A DNA stretch of 64,000 bases from Undibacter mobilis (GTDB lineage: Bacteria > Pseudomonadota > Alphaproteobacteria > Rhizobiales > Xanthobacteraceae). Positions 30,085 through 39,730 of the stretch are shown piece after piece. A model generated the notes under the pieces. The model made no database searches and was not told the origin of the DNA. It worked only from the letters and a program-made list of their open reading frames with translations. The DNA is taken from NCBI RefSeq assembly GCF_003367195.1, contig NZ_QRGO01000001.1, positions 248,001 through 312,000 of the forward strand. The letters run 5' to 3'. The translations under genes were made by a program, and so were the position numbers. Positions within the stretch are counted from its first letter, which is position 1; each line of letters opens with the position of its first letter.

Positions 30085-30921
30085 TCAGTCGAGCCGCGTC
30101 GTCACCTCATAAGCGCGGTCGCCCTCGACCACCGTGAAAGTCAGATTGTAAGCGGTCTGGGGGTTGGCGCCCGGCGGCAGGCCGTCGAGCTCGAAGCCGA
30201 AATGGCGCCGGCCGGCCGGCGCGCCCTGCGCCGGCTTGGGAATGGGCAAAGCCCAGTCCGGCGATGGCCCTTCGGCGAACACCTGCATCGGCTTGTCGCC
30301 GGCCGCCTTGAGGTCCAGCGCGACCAGCGGCTTGGCGGCGTCGTTGACGCGGCGCACCGAAAGCCCCAGTGCAGCCGCCGTGACCTGCTGGGGCACACGC
30401 GCTTCGGCTTCCTTCAGCGCCGCATCCTGCGTGCTGGGCGCGGCGCCGACCGGCAGCTCGGCCTTGCCTTCGGCCGGTACGCACAGCTTCTCGCACACCG
30501 CATATTCGATCTTGAGTCGCGCGATCACCGGCTTGGCCGGATCGTTCGGCACGATGGTGACCGGAAAGATCACGCTGTCGTTGTAGCCGATCGACTGGCC
30601 ACCGCCGTCGCTGAACAACAGCGGCGCCGGAAAACGCACCGTCGCCGATTTGACGTTGTCGGACCCGGCAAAGGAGAAGCGCGGCGGCACGCCGGAGTCG
30701 CCGGGGTAGCGCCAGTAGGTATGCCAGCCCGGCTGCATCTTGATCTCAATGCCGGCGCGCAGCGGCGCGCCTTTGGTGTTGGCGCCGGCGATCAGCCGCA
30801 CCGCGGACTTGGTATCCTGGCTCCAGGCCGACGTATCGGCGGCCAGCGCCGGAGCGGCCGCGACCAAAGCCAGGCCGGCGGCAACGCAAGGAATTATTCC
30901 GTGACGGATCTTCATGCGCAT
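30085..30921 (-). CDS. DsbD N-terminal domain-like exported protein
   Basis: A 278-residue periplasmic protein with a signal peptide (ending AAPALA, ~residue 28) and a region matching the N-terminal 'disulfide reductase DsbD' domain family (HTYWRYPGDSGVPPRF, and the redox pair in EYAVCEKLCVPAEG, C-x3-C). It lacks the membrane and C-terminal thioredoxin domains of DsbD, so it may receive electrons from a separate CcdA/ScsB-type protein. Start at the first ATG; a second in-frame ATG two codons later is equally possible. Confidence 0.85.
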   Translation of the reverse strand: MRMKIRHGIIPCVAAGLALVAAAPALAADTSAWSQDTKSAVRLIAGANTKGAPLRAGIEIKMQPGWHTYWRYPGDSGVPPRFSFAGSDNVKSATVRFPAPLLFSDGGGQSIGYNDSVIFPVTIVPNDPAKPVIARLKIEYAVCEKLCVPAEGKAELPVGAAPSTQDAALKEAEARVPQQVTAAALGLSVRRVNDAAKPLVALDLKAAGDKPMQVFAEGPSPDWALPIPKPAQGAPAGRRHFGFELDGLPPGANPQTAYNLTFTVVEGDRAYEVTTRLD

Positions 30922-31104
30922 ACGTTTAATCAGAACGGCGCCGCCGCGCCATTGAACTCATTGTGAGCAGAGGTGAGCATCTTCTGGGCAGCAACTTGGC
31001 GCATGGCGTTTTTCGCCACAATTGACGCGCAGATTTCCAATTCACGCGGCCCCATCAAACTGCGGTTTGTTGGCAAAGCACCGCCGATCGGATAACCTTT
31101 ACCC

Positions 31105-31764
31105 ATGCCCGCCTCACGTCCCATCAAGACTCTGCCGAAAGCGAAAGGCTCGCGCCGCTCCACCGCGTCGGCAACGCCGACCGCGCGCGGCTATCTCGAC
31201 GGCCAGATGCTGATCGCCATGCCAACGATGACCGATGAGCGCTTCGAACGCGCGGTCATCTATGTCTGCGCCCATTCGAGTGAAGGCGCGATGGGCATTA
31301 TCGTCAATCAGCCGGCCGCGAACATCAAGTTTCCCGATCTCCTCGTGCAGCTCGAAGTCATTCCGGCGAATGAGCGCATTCAGTTGCCGGTCGAGGCCGG
31401 CGATGTGAAGGTGCTCAAGGGCGGCCCCGTCGAAACCGGGCGCGGCTTCGTCCTGCACTCGGCCGATTTCTTCATCGAGAATTCGACGCTGCCGATCGAC
31501 GAAGGCGTCTGCCTCACCGCGACGCTCGATATCCTCAAGGCGATCGCGCATGGCCAGGGGCCGGAGAGCGCGATCCTCGCTTTGGGTTATGCAGGCTGGG
31601 CGCCGGGCCAGCTCGAGCAGGAGATCCAGCAGAACGGCTGGCTGCACTGCGCCGCCGACAGCGAACTGATCTTCGGCGTGGACACCGGCGCCAAATACAA
31701 CAAGGCGCTGCGCAAGATCGGCATCGACCTCAGCTTCCTGTCGAACGAAGCGGGCCACGCTTAA
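31105..31764 (+). CDS. YqgE/AlgH family protein (UPF0301)
   Basis: A 219-residue cytoplasmic protein. The conserved core begins at ~residue 30: [42 protein letters not shown], then [17 protein letters not shown] and [14 protein letters not shown]. These are diagnostic of AlgH/YqgE. The family is widespread, and its function is unsettled (alginate regulation in Pseudomonas). The N-terminal 30 residues are basic and not conserved, so an internal start is possible. Confidence 0.93.
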   Translation: MPASRPIKTLPKAKGSRRSTASATPTARGYLDGQMLIAMPTMTDERFERAVIYVCAHSSEGAMGIIVNQPAANIKFPDLLVQLEVIPANERIQLPVEAGDVKVLKGGPVETGRGFVLHSADFFIENSTLPIDEGVCLTATLDILKAIAHGQGPESAILALGYAGWAPGQLEQEIQQNGWLHCAADSELIFGVDTGAKYNKALRKIGIDLSFLSNEAGHA

Positions 31765-31767
31765 ATC

Positions 31768-31871
31768 GTCATTCCGGGGCGCGCGTTGGCGCGAACCCGA
31801 AATCCAGCCACCATAGACGACTGAGTTTGTTTCTGGATTCCGGATTGCCGCTGCGCGGCGTCCGGAATGAC
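31768..31871. repeat. Dispersed palindromic repeat, family A (copy 5)
   Basis: 104-bp unit beginning GTCATTCCGGGG directly after the algH stop and ending TCCGGAATGAC, ten bases before the stop of the convergent GGDEF-EAL gene. It fills almost the whole convergent spacer. Confidence 0.85.
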
Positions 31872-31880
31872 GTCAACGGG

Positions 31881-34865
31881 TCACTCGGACGCGATCTTCA
31901 GCGTGCGCGGCCGCGCCGGCTTTTCGATCAGCAGATCCAGCGCCTCGTCGGAGGTCATCGGCTCGCCGAAGGCAAAGCCTTGGGCATATTCGCAGCCCAT
32001 CTGGTAAAGCTCGACGGCATCGCTGTCGGTCTCGGCGCCCTCCGCCACCACTTCCATGCCGAGGTCGTGCGCCAGCGCGATGATCGAACGCAGGATGACC
32101 GGCCGGGTGCCGCGCGATGTCGTGCGCACGAAAGACTGGTCGATCTTGATGGTGTCGAAGGGGAAGCGCTGCAGGTAAGCCAGCGACGAATGCCCGGTGC
32201 CGAAATCGTCGAGTGACAGCCCGGCCCCCAGTTCCTTGATGCGGGTCAGCATCTGTGCAGCGTGTTCGGGGTTTTCCATCACCAGACTCTCGGTGATCTC
32301 GAGCTTGAGCGAGCCGCGCGTGATCGGCGTGCGGGAGAGAACGCCGCGCAGGTCCTGGATCAGATCGTGGCGCAGCAACTGCCGCGACGACACATTGACC
32401 GATGCAAACACCGGCTCATGCCCACGCGGCAGTTCGGCCTGCCAGCGCGCCAGTTGCTTGGCGGTGTGATCGAGTACGAACAGGCCGAGATCGACGATCA
32501 GGCCGATTTCCTCGGCGATGGAAATAAACTCGGCCGGCGACAGCCGCCCCATTTTCGGATGATCCCAGCGCGACAACGCCTCGAAGCCGGCGATGGCGCG
32601 ATCCTCCAGCCGCACGATCGGCTGGAACAGCACCTTGATTTCCTGCCGTTCGATGGCGCGGCGCAGTTCGGATTCCATGGTAAGCCGGTCGGTCTTGCGC
32701 GCACGCATGGCCGGCTTGAAGATTTCGATACGGTCGCCACCAATGCGCTTGGCGTAGTACATCGCCAGTTCGGCGTCTTTCAGCACTTCCTCGGTCCGGT
32801 GCGGCGCGCCTTCGGCCAGCGCCAGACCGATCGAAGCCGTGAGGAAGATTTCGCGATCATTGAATGCGATCGGTGCGCGCAGCGCGCGGCGCAAGGTTTC
32901 GGCAAAGGATACGATGCGTGCCGGTTCCTTCTCAGACAGGAGAATGATGGCGAACTGGTCGCCGGACAGGCGGGCCAACGTGTCCTGCGGCTTGAGCGCG
33001 CGACCGAGCCGGCGGGCAATGGTCAACAGAATGGAATCGCCGACCGCGATGCCGACCGAGTCATTGACCTGCTTGAAGCGGTCGAGGTCGATCACCATCA
33101 CCGACGGTCGGATATTGCTATCGGAGCGCGCGAAGGCAAACGCCGCTTCCATGCGGTCGATGAACAGCTCGCGGTTCGGCAGGCCCGTGAGATTGTCATG
33201 CACGGCGTCGAACAGCAGGCGCTCTTCAGCGTTCTTGAAATCGGTGACGTCGGTCAGCGTGCCGACCACGCGCACGACTTCGCCGTCGGAGCCGACCACC
33301 GGCCGGGCCTTCAGCGTGAACCACACATAATGTCCGTCGGCGGCGCGCAGGCGGAAGTCCTGCGTGAGTCGGCCGCGACGTTGTTCCAGCACGCTATCGA
33401 GCGACGCGCGGAACCGGTCGCGGTCGAGCGAGTGCAGGAATTCAAGCCAACTGGCGGCGGGGCCTTCGAGCGCGCCGCGCTTGAGGCCGAGCGTGTGTTC
33501 GGTTTCGGGGCTGGTGAACACCTTGTCGGCGGAGACGTCCCAGTCCCAGATCATGTCGCCGGCGCCGGTCAGCGCCAGCGCGCGTCGCTCGACGTCGGAA
33601 ACAATGCCGTGGGTGATGCCGCCGGCGAAAGCGTGCTGCATCACCGTGAAGCCGATCAGCATCACGATCAGCACCAGACCGCCGAGCAAGGCGGGGCCGA
33701 TAATGTCGTTCTGCACGGCGCCGGTGACGGCAAGGCCCGCGGCGAAGGTCCACACCACCAGCAGGATCCAGGTCGGGATCAGGAGCACGGCGCGGTCGAA
33801 GCCATGCGTCGACAGGTAGATCACCAGCCCCAGGCCGAACACAGCGATGAGAGCCAGCGAAATGCGCGCGATGCCCGACGCTACGGCCGGATCGAACACC
33901 GCAACCGCAACCAGCGCAGCAAGCGCCGCCAGCCAGGCGATGGTGATGTGGGCATAACGGACGTGCCAGCGCGACAGATTGAGGTAGGCGAACAAGAACA
34001 CCAGCAAGGTCGCCGACAGGATCGCCTCGCCGCAGGCGCGCCAGACGCGCTCGGCGCCGGCCGACATATCGAATACCTTGCCCCAGAAGCCGAAGTCGAT
34101 GCCGATATAGATCAGCACCGCCCAGCCCAATGCCGCCGCGGCCGGAAACATCACCGATCCCTTCACCACAAAGAGAATGGTGAGGAACAGCGCCAGCAGG
34201 CCGGCAATGCCGATAACGATGCCCTGATAGAGCGTGAAGGAGTTGACCTTGTCCTTGTAGGCGTCCGGCTCCCACAGATAGATCTGCGGCAGATTGCCGG
34301 TGCGCAGTTCGGCGACGAAGGTGATCACCGTGCCGGGGTCGAGCGTGACGCGGAAAATGTCGGCGGCGTTGCTCTCCTGCCGAACCGGACGATCGCCGGA
34401 GGACGGCGTGATGGCTACGACTCGCGACAGGCCGAGATCGGGCCAGATCAAGCCGGAGCCGACCATGCGGTAGTGCGGAACGACAATCAGCCGGTCGATC
34501 TGCTCGTCCGAATTATTGGTGAGCGCGAACACGGCCCAGTTGGTGTTGGCCTCGCGGCCGCGGACCTCGATGCGGCGCACGATGCCGTCGGGGCCAGGTG
34601 CGGTGGAAACCTGGATGCGATCGTTTTCGGTACGCTGACGCTGGGTGGCGGCAGTGAGGTCGATAGCCGGAGTGTCGAGACGAACGTTGACCGCTTCCAC
34701 GGCATGCGCGCCGACGCTCGCCACCATCGCTGCGGCGAGCACGAGCGCACTCAACAGTCCGTGCACGGCAGCTTTCAAAATCCGAACCCGCTTTTCGACC
34801 AGACGATATCCCGCTGGGCGCCCCGCTAAGATGAGTAGCGGGCGATGAGGCCACCCGGCAAGCAT
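31881..34865 (-). CDS. Membrane-bound sensor with degenerate GGDEF and intact EAL domains
   Basis: A 994-residue inner-membrane protein. After an N-terminal hydrophobic signal-anchor (~30-53) comes a periplasmic domain (~55-205), about seven membrane helices (~213-415), a PAS domain (~430-545), a GGDEF-like domain (~550-720) whose active site is SGDQF instead of GGDEF, and an EAL domain (~730-980). The EAL domain keeps EAL ([10 protein letters not shown]), the [10 protein letters not shown] metal site and EVVAEGAET. So it should be a cyclic-di-GMP phosphodiesterase whose GGDEF part is regulatory. The architecture resembles 7TMR-DISM sensors. The ATG at 34865 lacks a good ribosome site; the true start may be slightly downstream. 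Confidence 0.9.
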   Translation of the reverse strand: MLAGWPHRPLLILAGRPAGYRLVEKRVRILKAAVHGLLSALVLAAAMVASVGAHAVEAVNVRLDTPAIDLTAATQRQRTENDRIQVSTAPGPDGIVRRIEVRGREANTNWAVFALTNNSDEQIDRLIVVPHYRMVGSGLIWPDLGLSRVVAITPSSGDRPVRQESNAADIFRVTLDPGTVITFVAELRTGNLPQIYLWEPDAYKDKVNSFTLYQGIVIGIAGLLALFLTILFVVKGSVMFPAAAALGWAVLIYIGIDFGFWGKVFDMSAGAERVWRACGEAILSATLLVFLFAYLNLSRWHVRYAHITIAWLAALAALVAVAVFDPAVASGIARISLALIAVFGLGLVIYLSTHGFDRAVLLIPTWILLVVWTFAAGLAVTGAVQNDIIGPALLGGLVLIVMLIGFTVMQHAFAGGITHGIVSDVERRALALTGAGDMIWDWDVSADKVFTSPETEHTLGLKRGALEGPAASWLEFLHSLDRDRFRASLDSVLEQRRGRLTQDFRLRAADGHYVWFTLKARPVVGSDGEVVRVVGTLTDVTDFKNAEERLLFDAVHDNLTGLPNRELFIDRMEAAFAFARSDSNIRPSVMVIDLDRFKQVNDSVGIAVGDSILLTIARRLGRALKPQDTLARLSGDQFAIILLSEKEPARIVSFAETLRRALRAPIAFNDREIFLTASIGLALAEGAPHRTEEVLKDAELAMYYAKRIGGDRIEIFKPAMRARKTDRLTMESELRRAIERQEIKVLFQPIVRLEDRAIAGFEALSRWDHPKMGRLSPAEFISIAEEIGLIVDLGLFVLDHTAKQLARWQAELPRGHEPVFASVNVSSRQLLRHDLIQDLRGVLSRTPITRGSLKLEITESLVMENPEHAAQMLTRIKELGAGLSLDDFGTGHSSLAYLQRFPFDTIKIDQSFVRTTSRGTRPVILRSIIALAHDLGMEVVAEGAETDSDAVELYQMGCEYAQGFAFGEPMTSDEALDLLIEKPARPRTLKIASE

Positions 34866-34977
34866 TTACCGATGCCCCCAGAATGTGGCAGCGAATAGGC
34901 TTAACGCGAAAACATACGGTATTTTCGTGGGTTAAGCCTAAGCCGACAAGGTTTTCCTAGGCTTTCGGGGCCTGCCG

Positions 34978-35973
34978 TCAAGCCGTCAGCACGATCTTGC
35001 CGATATGGGCGCTGGATTCCATCAGGGCGTGTGCCGCAGCAGCCTCTTGGAGCGGGAAGGTCTTGTAGATGACCGGCTTGATCTTGCCCGCAGCAACGAG
35101 CGGCAGGACGTGGGTCTCGATCGCATCGCGGATTGCGCCCTTGTCGGCGACCGAGCGCGAGCGCAGCGTCGAACCGGTATGGTGCAGGCGCTTGAGCATG
35201 ATGCGACGGAAATCGACCGTCGCCTTCGGCGAGCCCTGGAACGCGATCTGCACAATACGGCCTTCCACGCTCGCCGCTTCGTAGTTGCGCTCGATGTAGT
35301 CGCCGCCGACCATGTCGAGGATGACCTCAGCCCCCTTCTTCTCGGTCGCCTTCTTCACCTCGGCGACAAAGTCCTGCGTCTTGTAGTTGATCGCAACATC
35401 GGCGCCGAGCTTGAGGCAGGCGTCGCATTTGTCGTCGGAACCTGCGGTGACGATGACCTTGGCACCGAAATGCTTGGCCAGTTGGATCGCCGTGGTGCCG
35501 ATGCCGGAAGAGCCGCCATGCACCAGCAACGTCTCGCCTTCCTTCAGAGCGCCGCGCTCGAACACATTGTGCCAGACGGTGAAGAAGGTTTCCGGCACGG
35601 CGGCCGCTTCCACCATCGGCAAGCCGCTCACCGCCAGGATGTGCGAGACATGCGCCTTGCAGTATTCGGCGTAACCGCCGCCGACCACCAGCGCCATGAC
35701 GCGGTCACCCACCTTCCAGCGCTTGACGGCCGAGCCGATCGCGGCGAGTTCGCCGGCGACTTCAAGACCGGGAATGTCGGGGGCGCCCGGCGGCGGCGGA
35801 TAGAGGCCCTTCCGCTGCATGACGTCCGGCCTGTTGACGCCAGCCGCAGCGACCTTGATCAGCACCTCATCAGCCGCCAGTTCCGGCATGTCGCGCTGCT
35901 CGGGCACGAGCACTTCAGGCCCTCCAGGTTCCTTGATGCCGATGACGGTAATGCGGGCGGGAAGCGCGGACAT
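34978..35973 (-). CDS. NAD(P)H-quinone oxidoreductase (MDR family, PIG3-like)
   Basis: A 331-residue medium-chain dehydrogenase/reductase without the catalytic-zinc residues. It has a GroES-like N-terminal domain (residues 1-~120, AAAGVNRPDVMQRKGLYPPPPG, GLEVAGELAAIG) and a Rossmann NADPH-binding domain with VHGGSSGIGTTAIQLAKHFGAKVIVTAGS (~152-180). The PPPP-G segment is characteristic of the PIG3/TP53I3-like quinone reductases. Likely reduces quinones or other activated alkenes. Single gene. Confidence 0.9.
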   Translation of the reverse strand: MSALPARITVIGIKEPGGPEVLVPEQRDMPELAADEVLIKVAAAGVNRPDVMQRKGLYPPPPGAPDIPGLEVAGELAAIGSAVKRWKVGDRVMALVVGGGYAEYCKAHVSHILAVSGLPMVEAAAVPETFFTVWHNVFERGALKEGETLLVHGGSSGIGTTAIQLAKHFGAKVIVTAGSDDKCDACLKLGADVAINYKTQDFVAEVKKATEKKGAEVILDMVGGDYIERNYEAASVEGRIVQIAFQGSPKATVDFRRIMLKRLHHTGSTLRSRSVADKGAIRDAIETHVLPLVAAGKIKPVIYKTFPLQEAAAAHALMESSAHIGKIVLTA

Positions 35974-36095
35974 AAGCGGCCCTTTCCAGGCTGGAACTTG
36001 CGAGGCAGGTATTTCACCACTTCTTTAGGCAGCAGTCCGCGGTGTGACAACCCGCGCCTTGGGAGGTAGTTTCCGGCTGCGGGAGGACGACGACC

Positions 36096-36290
36096 ATGGC
36101 AGCTTTCGACGACGATGACCGGCCGAAAAAGAAAATCGCGCATGAGGTGGGGCAGGATCTCAGTCTGCTCTCGGTCGATGAGATCACGGCGCGGATCGGC
36201 CTGCTTCAGGACGAAATCAAAAGACTCGAAGCCGACAAGGCGCAGAAGCATGCCAAGCGCGCCGCCGCCGATCAGTTCTTCAAGAGTTAA
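36096..36290 (+). CDS. DUF1192 protein
   Basis: A 64-residue cytoplasmic protein: an acidic N-terminus (DDDDRPKKK), then VGQDLSLLSVDEITARIGLLQDEIKRLEADKAQK, the DUF1192 core with a short coiled-coil, and a charged tail. The family is restricted to alphaproteobacteria, function unknown. It lies just upstream of the CtrA-box/sRNA region and rcdA; the grouping with cell-cycle genes is context only. Confidence 0.85.
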   Translation: MAAFDDDDRPKKKIAHEVGQDLSLLSVDEITARIGLLQDEIKRLEADKAQKHAKRAAADQFFKS

Positions 36291-36355
36291 TATGGTTAAC
36301 GGCGGTGGTAATTTGGTGCGGCGACGCAATTGTTAAGTCGCAACCTAATTCACAG

Positions 36356-36370
36356 CTTAACGCGACATTA
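36356..36370. promoter_or_regulatory. Perfect CtrA box (TTAA-N7-TTAA)
   Basis: TTAACGCGACATTAA matches the CtrA consensus at all eight fixed bases. It lies about 38 bp before the first hairpin of the sRNA candidate, with a TATTAC -10-like hexamer at 36382-36387, and 386 bp before rcdA. Confidence 0.7.
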
Positions 36371-36390
36371 AGCTTTCCCGCCTATTACTG

Positions 36391-36492
36391 AGATCTGTCC
36401 ATCTTCATGGACTTTGAGTGGCTCCTGTCCACTCTGTTTGACGCCTCCCTGTTATCGAACTTGAGCCGCCGGCAACGGCGGCTCCTTTTTTT
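36391..36492 (+). ncRNA. Candidate trans-acting small RNA with CU-rich loops
   Basis: Three consecutive hairpins: GTCCAT (36396-36401)/ATGGAC (36406-36411) with CTTC loop; GAGTGG (36415-36420)/CCACTC (36429-36434) whose loop contains CTCCT; and a terminator stem GAGCCGCCG (36463-36471)/CGGCGGCTC (36476-36484) with a T-run. Between the second and third lies single-stranded GACGCCTCCCTG. The CTCCT and CCTCCC motifs are anti-Shine-Dalgarno-like, as in Rhizobiales riboregulators such as AbcR and EcpR1. Length (~100 nt) and three-hairpin layout also fit EcpR1 (SmelC291), but this identity is my guess. Confidence 0.6.
36463..36492 (+). terminator. Rho-independent terminator of the sRNA candidate
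   Basis: Perfect 9-bp stem with GCAA tetraloop, followed by CTTTTTTT. No annotated gene upstream on the plus strand reaches it without crossing 170 bp from the DUF1192 gene, so it most likely ends the sRNA. Confidence 0.85.
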
Positions 36493-36755
36493 GTAAGTTG
36501 TTTTATATTTGTTCGCGGCCGTTGTGCCGTTTTGACGCAAAGGTCCGATCTGGGCTGTGGTTTCCGCAGCCGTAGCAACTATGTCGCAAGCTTTGCCGGC
36601 CGAGGATATGGACAGAACGACCGGTGGCGCGCATCCTTACCCAATCGTGAACGGCGCCGGGCCGTGGCTAAATATCCGTCAATGTCCGGCAACGGCAAAG
36701 AGCGCCTAAGAACAATTACAAGCGGCGCGTTCAGTGTTTTGGTGAGGCGTAGCGT

Positions 36756-37280
36756 ATGTCCGAGCACAGTATGGTTAACCCGCATGAACCGGTGGCGTTC
36801 GGCGAGCGGTTGGCGAACTCACAGGCCTTCTCCGAGCTGTTCCGCAGCGGCATGGCGCTGGTGGAGGAAACCGCCGGCTATCTCGACGGTCCGGGCCGCA
36901 CCGAATCCAAGCAGCTCGCCCGTGCCGCGGCGCTGGCCTACGCTACCGAGAGCATGCGGCTGACGACGCGGCTGATGCAGATCGCGTCCTGGCTGCTCCT
37001 GCACCGCGCCGTGAAGGAAGGCGAGATGTCGCTCGCCCAGGCCAACAAGGAAAAGACCAAGGTCAAACTGTCGGCGCTCGACAACCACGACCCGAACAAC
37101 GTCGAGCTGTTGCCGCAGCAGCTGCGCGACCTTATCGACCGCGCTCAGAAGCTGCGCATGCAGGTGCGCCGCCTCGACCAGACCATTCATACCGTGCCGG
37201 ACGAACAGGCGCCGTCGATCAATCCGGTCGAGCACCAGCTTGGTCTGTTGAAAGCAGCGTTTGGCCGCGAAAGCGCCTAA
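36756..37280 (+). CDS. rcdA: RcdA, adaptor for CtrA degradation (DUF1465)
   Basis: A 174-residue cytoplasmic helical protein matching the DUF1465/RcdA family (SEHSMVNPHEPVAFGERLANSQAFSELFRSGMALVEETAGYLDGPGR, TRLMQIASWLLLHRAVKEGEM). In Caulobacter RcdA works with CpdR and PopA to bring CtrA to ClpXP at the G1-S transition. A half CtrA motif (GGTTAACC) overlaps codons 6-7. Upstream lie the CtrA box and sRNA candidate; downstream a bidirectional terminator shared with rpmE. Confidence 0.9.
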   Translation: MSEHSMVNPHEPVAFGERLANSQAFSELFRSGMALVEETAGYLDGPGRTESKQLARAAALAYATESMRLTTRLMQIASWLLLHRAVKEGEMSLAQANKEKTKVKLSALDNHDPNNVELLPQQLRDLIDRAQKLRMQVRRLDQTIHTVPDEQAPSINPVEHQLGLLKAAFGRESA

Positions 37281-37308
37281 GCACCGCGCACTGACATCCG
37301 ACAATGCA

Positions 37309-37338
37309 AAAGCCCCGGGGCGATGCCCCGGGGCTTTT
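37309..37338. terminator. Bidirectional terminator between rcdA and rpmE
   Basis: Perfect 12-bp stem AAAAGCCCCGGG (37309-37320) / CCCGGGGCTTTT (37327-37338). A and T runs at both edges let it work in either direction for these convergent genes. Confidence 0.92.
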
Positions 37339-37361
37339 CAATTCCGCAAAGCGGAAATCGC

Positions 37362-37595
37362 TTACTTCTTGTCTTCCTTGAGGAAGCCCGAGAACTTCTT
37401 CTGGAAGCGCGAGACGCGGCCGCCGCGATCCATGATCTGCTGCTGGCCACCGGTCCAGGCCGGGTGCGACTTGGGATCGATGTCGAGATTCATCGTGTCA
37501 CCTTCCTTGCCCCAGGTGGAGCGGGTGGTGAACTCGCTGCCATCCGTCATCACGATCTTGATGGTGTGGTAGTCGGGGTGGATTTCGGCCTTCAT
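37362..37595 (-). CDS. rpmE: 50S ribosomal protein L31
   Basis: A 77-residue L31 ([51 protein letters not shown]). The N-terminal CxxC zinc site is absent (HPDYHTI), so this is the zinc-independent C-minus form normal for alphaproteobacteria. The order rpmE next to a divergent ABC exporter is conserved in Rhizobiales in my knowledge. Confidence 0.97.
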   Translation of the reverse strand: MKAEIHPDYHTIKIVMTDGSEFTTRSTWGKEGDTMNLDIDPKSHPAWTGGQQQIMDRGGRVSRFQKKFSGFLKEDKK

Positions 37596-37654
37596 CGCTA
37601 TGGTTCCATCGAGCTAGGGTCGGGCCGGTCGGGCGACCCGAAAATTCGTCAAAA

Positions 37655-37682
37655 TTGGCTTGGAATTGGCCGGGTCTATACA
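37655..37682 (+). promoter_or_regulatory. Possible promoter of the ABC exporter gene
   Basis: TTGGCT (37655-37660), 16-bp spacer, TATACA (37677-37682), pointing to the exporter 190 bp downstream. Moderate match only. Confidence 0.35.
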
Positions 37683-37801
37683 TGACGAAGCGGCCTGCGG
37701 CAAGTCACTGGCCCTGCCGGCGGAATTGACCCAGGACAACGCCCCGGGGCATGTTCCGGCCTAGTTTAGACCCTTCTGGCGCCCGGGCGAGGCGTTTCAG
37801 T

Positions 37802-37843
37802 GCATGATCCCGAAAGGGAAACCCGTTTCGGGCCAGATCATGC
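37802..37843. repeat. Dispersed palindromic repeat, family C (ATGATC type)
   Basis: 42-bp unit with ends GCATGATC (37802-37809) and GATCATGC (37836-37843) and inner arms CCCGAAA/TTTCGGG. It lies 30 bp before the exporter start. Confidence 0.8.
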
Positions 37844-37873
37844 GTCATCGGATGAGAAAAGGCAGCGCGTCGC

Positions 37874-39682
37874 ATGAGTTTTGCCAGTGAAGGCCGGGGG
37901 TTGGGAACGCCGCAGCCGGGCGCCCCCACCGACAGCCGAAGGGTCAATGTTAAACCCTTCAAACGGCTCGTCCCCTATATCGTCCGTTACCGCGGCCGCG
38001 CTTTCGCCGCCCTGATCGCCCTGATCGTTGCCGCCCTGACCACATTGGTGGTGCCGGTCGCGGTGCGACGCATGATCGACTTCGGTTTTTCGGCGCAGGC
38101 AGCCGAACTCATCAACTCCTATTTCAGCGTGCTGATCGCCGTGGTGGCCGTGCTCGCGACCTCGAGCGCTCTGCGCTACTATCTCGTCACCACGCTTGGC
38201 GAGCGCATCGTCGCCGACCTGCGCGCCGACGTATTCGCACATCTGATCCGTCTGTCGCCCGGCTTCTTCGATTCCGCCAAGACCGGCGAGATGATCTCGC
38301 GGCTCACCGCCGACACCACGCAGATCAAATCCGCGGTCGGCGCCTCGGTGTCCATCGCGTTACGTAACCTTGTGCTGTTCTTCGGTGGCGCAACCATGAT
38401 GGTCGTGACTTCACCGCGCCTGTCGCTGTTCGTGCTCGGTGTCATCCCGGTCATCGTACTGCCGCTGGTCGGCTACGGTCGCGCCGTGCGCAAGAAGAGC
38501 CGCCAGGCGCAGGATACGCTCGCCGAAGCCTCCAGCTATGCCAGCGAGTTGATCGGCGCGGTGCGCACCCTGCAGGCCTTCACCAACGAAGCGACGGCCA
38601 AGGGACGGTTCTCCGGCGCGGTCGAAGACGCCTATAACGCCGCGCGCGGCGCAACGCGGGCGCGCTCGGTGCTCACCGCCATTGCCATCTTTCTCGTCTT
38701 CGCCAGCGTTGTGCTGGTGTTGTGGGTGGGTGCGCAGGATGTGCTGGCCGGCGACATCACACCCGGCCGGCTCGGCCAGTTCGTGCTGTACGCGGTGTTC
38801 GCCGCCGGCGGCCTCGGCGAGTTGTCTCAGGTATGGGGCGAAATTTCACAGGCGTCCGGCGCAGCCGAACGGCTGTTCGAAATCCTCGACGTCGAGCCGG
38901 AGATCAAGGCGCCGGCCAATCCCGCTGCAATGCCGGTGCCGGCGCGTGGCGCCGTCACGTTCGACGACGTGCGCTTTGCCTATCCGACGCGACCAGAAAC
39001 TTTCGTGCTCGACAGCCTATCGTTCGCCGTGAACACCGGCGAACGCCTGGCGCTCGTCGGCCCTTCCGGCGCCGGCAAGAGCACGATCTTCCATCTGATC
39101 CTGCGCTTTTATGATCCGGCCAGCGGGCGCGTCCGCTTCGACGGCGTGGATCTGCCAACGGCCGCGCCTGCGGACCTGCGTCAACGCATCGCGCTGGTGC
39201 CGCAAGAAACCGTCGTGTTCGCCGCAAGCGTTGCCGACAACATTCGCTTCGGCAATCCGGACGCGAGCGACGACGATGTGAAGCGCGCCGCGGAAGCCGC
39301 GCACGCCACCGAGTTCATCACGCGGCTGCCGCAAGGCTACGACACGCAACTCGGCGAGCGCGGCATCACCTTGTCGGGGGGACAACGCCAGCGCATCGCG
39401 ATTGCCCGCGCCATCCTGCGCAACGCGCCGCTGCTCTTGCTCGACGAGGCCACTTCGTCACTCGATGCCGAAAGCGAGACCTTGGTGCAGAAGGCGCTGA
39501 CGCAACTGATGCAGCAGCGCACCTCCATCGTCATCGCGCACCGGCTTGCCACCGTGCTGTCCTGCGACCGCATCCTCGTTATCGACAAGGGCCGCATCGT
39601 CGAGGAAGGCACGCACGCCCAGCTCTCGGCGTCGGGCGGGCTCTATGCGCGGCTGGCAAAGTTGCAATTCGAAGCGGCATAG
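37874..39682 (+). CDS. ABC exporter, fused permease and ATPase (MsbA/ABCB type)
   Basis: A 602-residue half-transporter that should dimerise. Six membrane helices lie in residues ~30-315, then the nucleotide-binding domain (~350-600) with Walker A GPSGAGKST (~397-405), Q-loop VPQETVVF, signature LSGGQRQR (~502-509), Walker B LLLLDEATSSLD and the switch histidine IVIAHRLAT. Likely substrates for this subgroup are lipids, glycolipids or amphiphilic compounds; the real one is not known. No essential msbA-type neighbours (lpxK, waaA) are present, so msbA is not assigned. Confidence 0.93.
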   Translation: MSFASEGRGLGTPQPGAPTDSRRVNVKPFKRLVPYIVRYRGRAFAALIALIVAALTTLVVPVAVRRMIDFGFSAQAAELINSYFSVLIAVVAVLATSSALRYYLVTTLGERIVADLRADVFAHLIRLSPGFFDSAKTGEMISRLTADTTQIKSAVGASVSIALRNLVLFFGGATMMVVTSPRLSLFVLGVIPVIVLPLVGYGRAVRKKSRQAQDTLAEASSYASELIGAVRTLQAFTNEATAKGRFSGAVEDAYNAARGATRARSVLTAIAIFLVFASVVLVLWVGAQDVLAGDITPGRLGQFVLYAVFAAGGLGELSQVWGEISQASGAAERLFEILDVEPEIKAPANPAAMPVPARGAVTFDDVRFAYPTRPETFVLDSLSFAVNTGERLALVGPSGAGKSTIFHLILRFYDPASGRVRFDGVDLPTAAPADLRQRIALVPQETVVFAASVADNIRFGNPDASDDDVKRAAEAAHATEFITRLPQGYDTQLGERGITLSGGQRQRIAIARAILRNAPLLLLDEATSSLDAESETLVQKALTQLMQQRTSIVIAHRLATVLSCDRILVIDKGRIVEEGTHAQLSASGGLYARLAKLQFEAA

Positions 39683-39686
39683 CGGC

Positions 39687-39701
39687 CCTCATCCTGAGGA
39701 G
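39687..39701. repeat. Half copy of dispersed repeat family B
   Basis: CCTCATCCTGAGGAG, identical to the left end of the full copy at 28674; the right half is missing or eroded (a degenerate CTCCATGAGG follows at about 39716). Confidence 0.6.
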
Positions 39702-39730
39702 CGCTGCGCGCCGCCTCTCCATGAGGCGGA

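Noticed and set aside
32262..34829. 855-codon open frame on the plus strand inside the GGDEF-EAL gene
   Set aside because: Antisense shadow; its translation is Arg/Gln/His-rich with no domain, while the minus strand has intact PAS, GGDEF-like and EAL motifs.
36406..36495. 29-codon ORF starting MDFEWLLSTL inside the sRNA candidate
   Set aside because: It runs through the terminator hairpin and T-run, and its ATG lies inside the first hairpin with no ribosome site. A dual-function RNA cannot be fully excluded.
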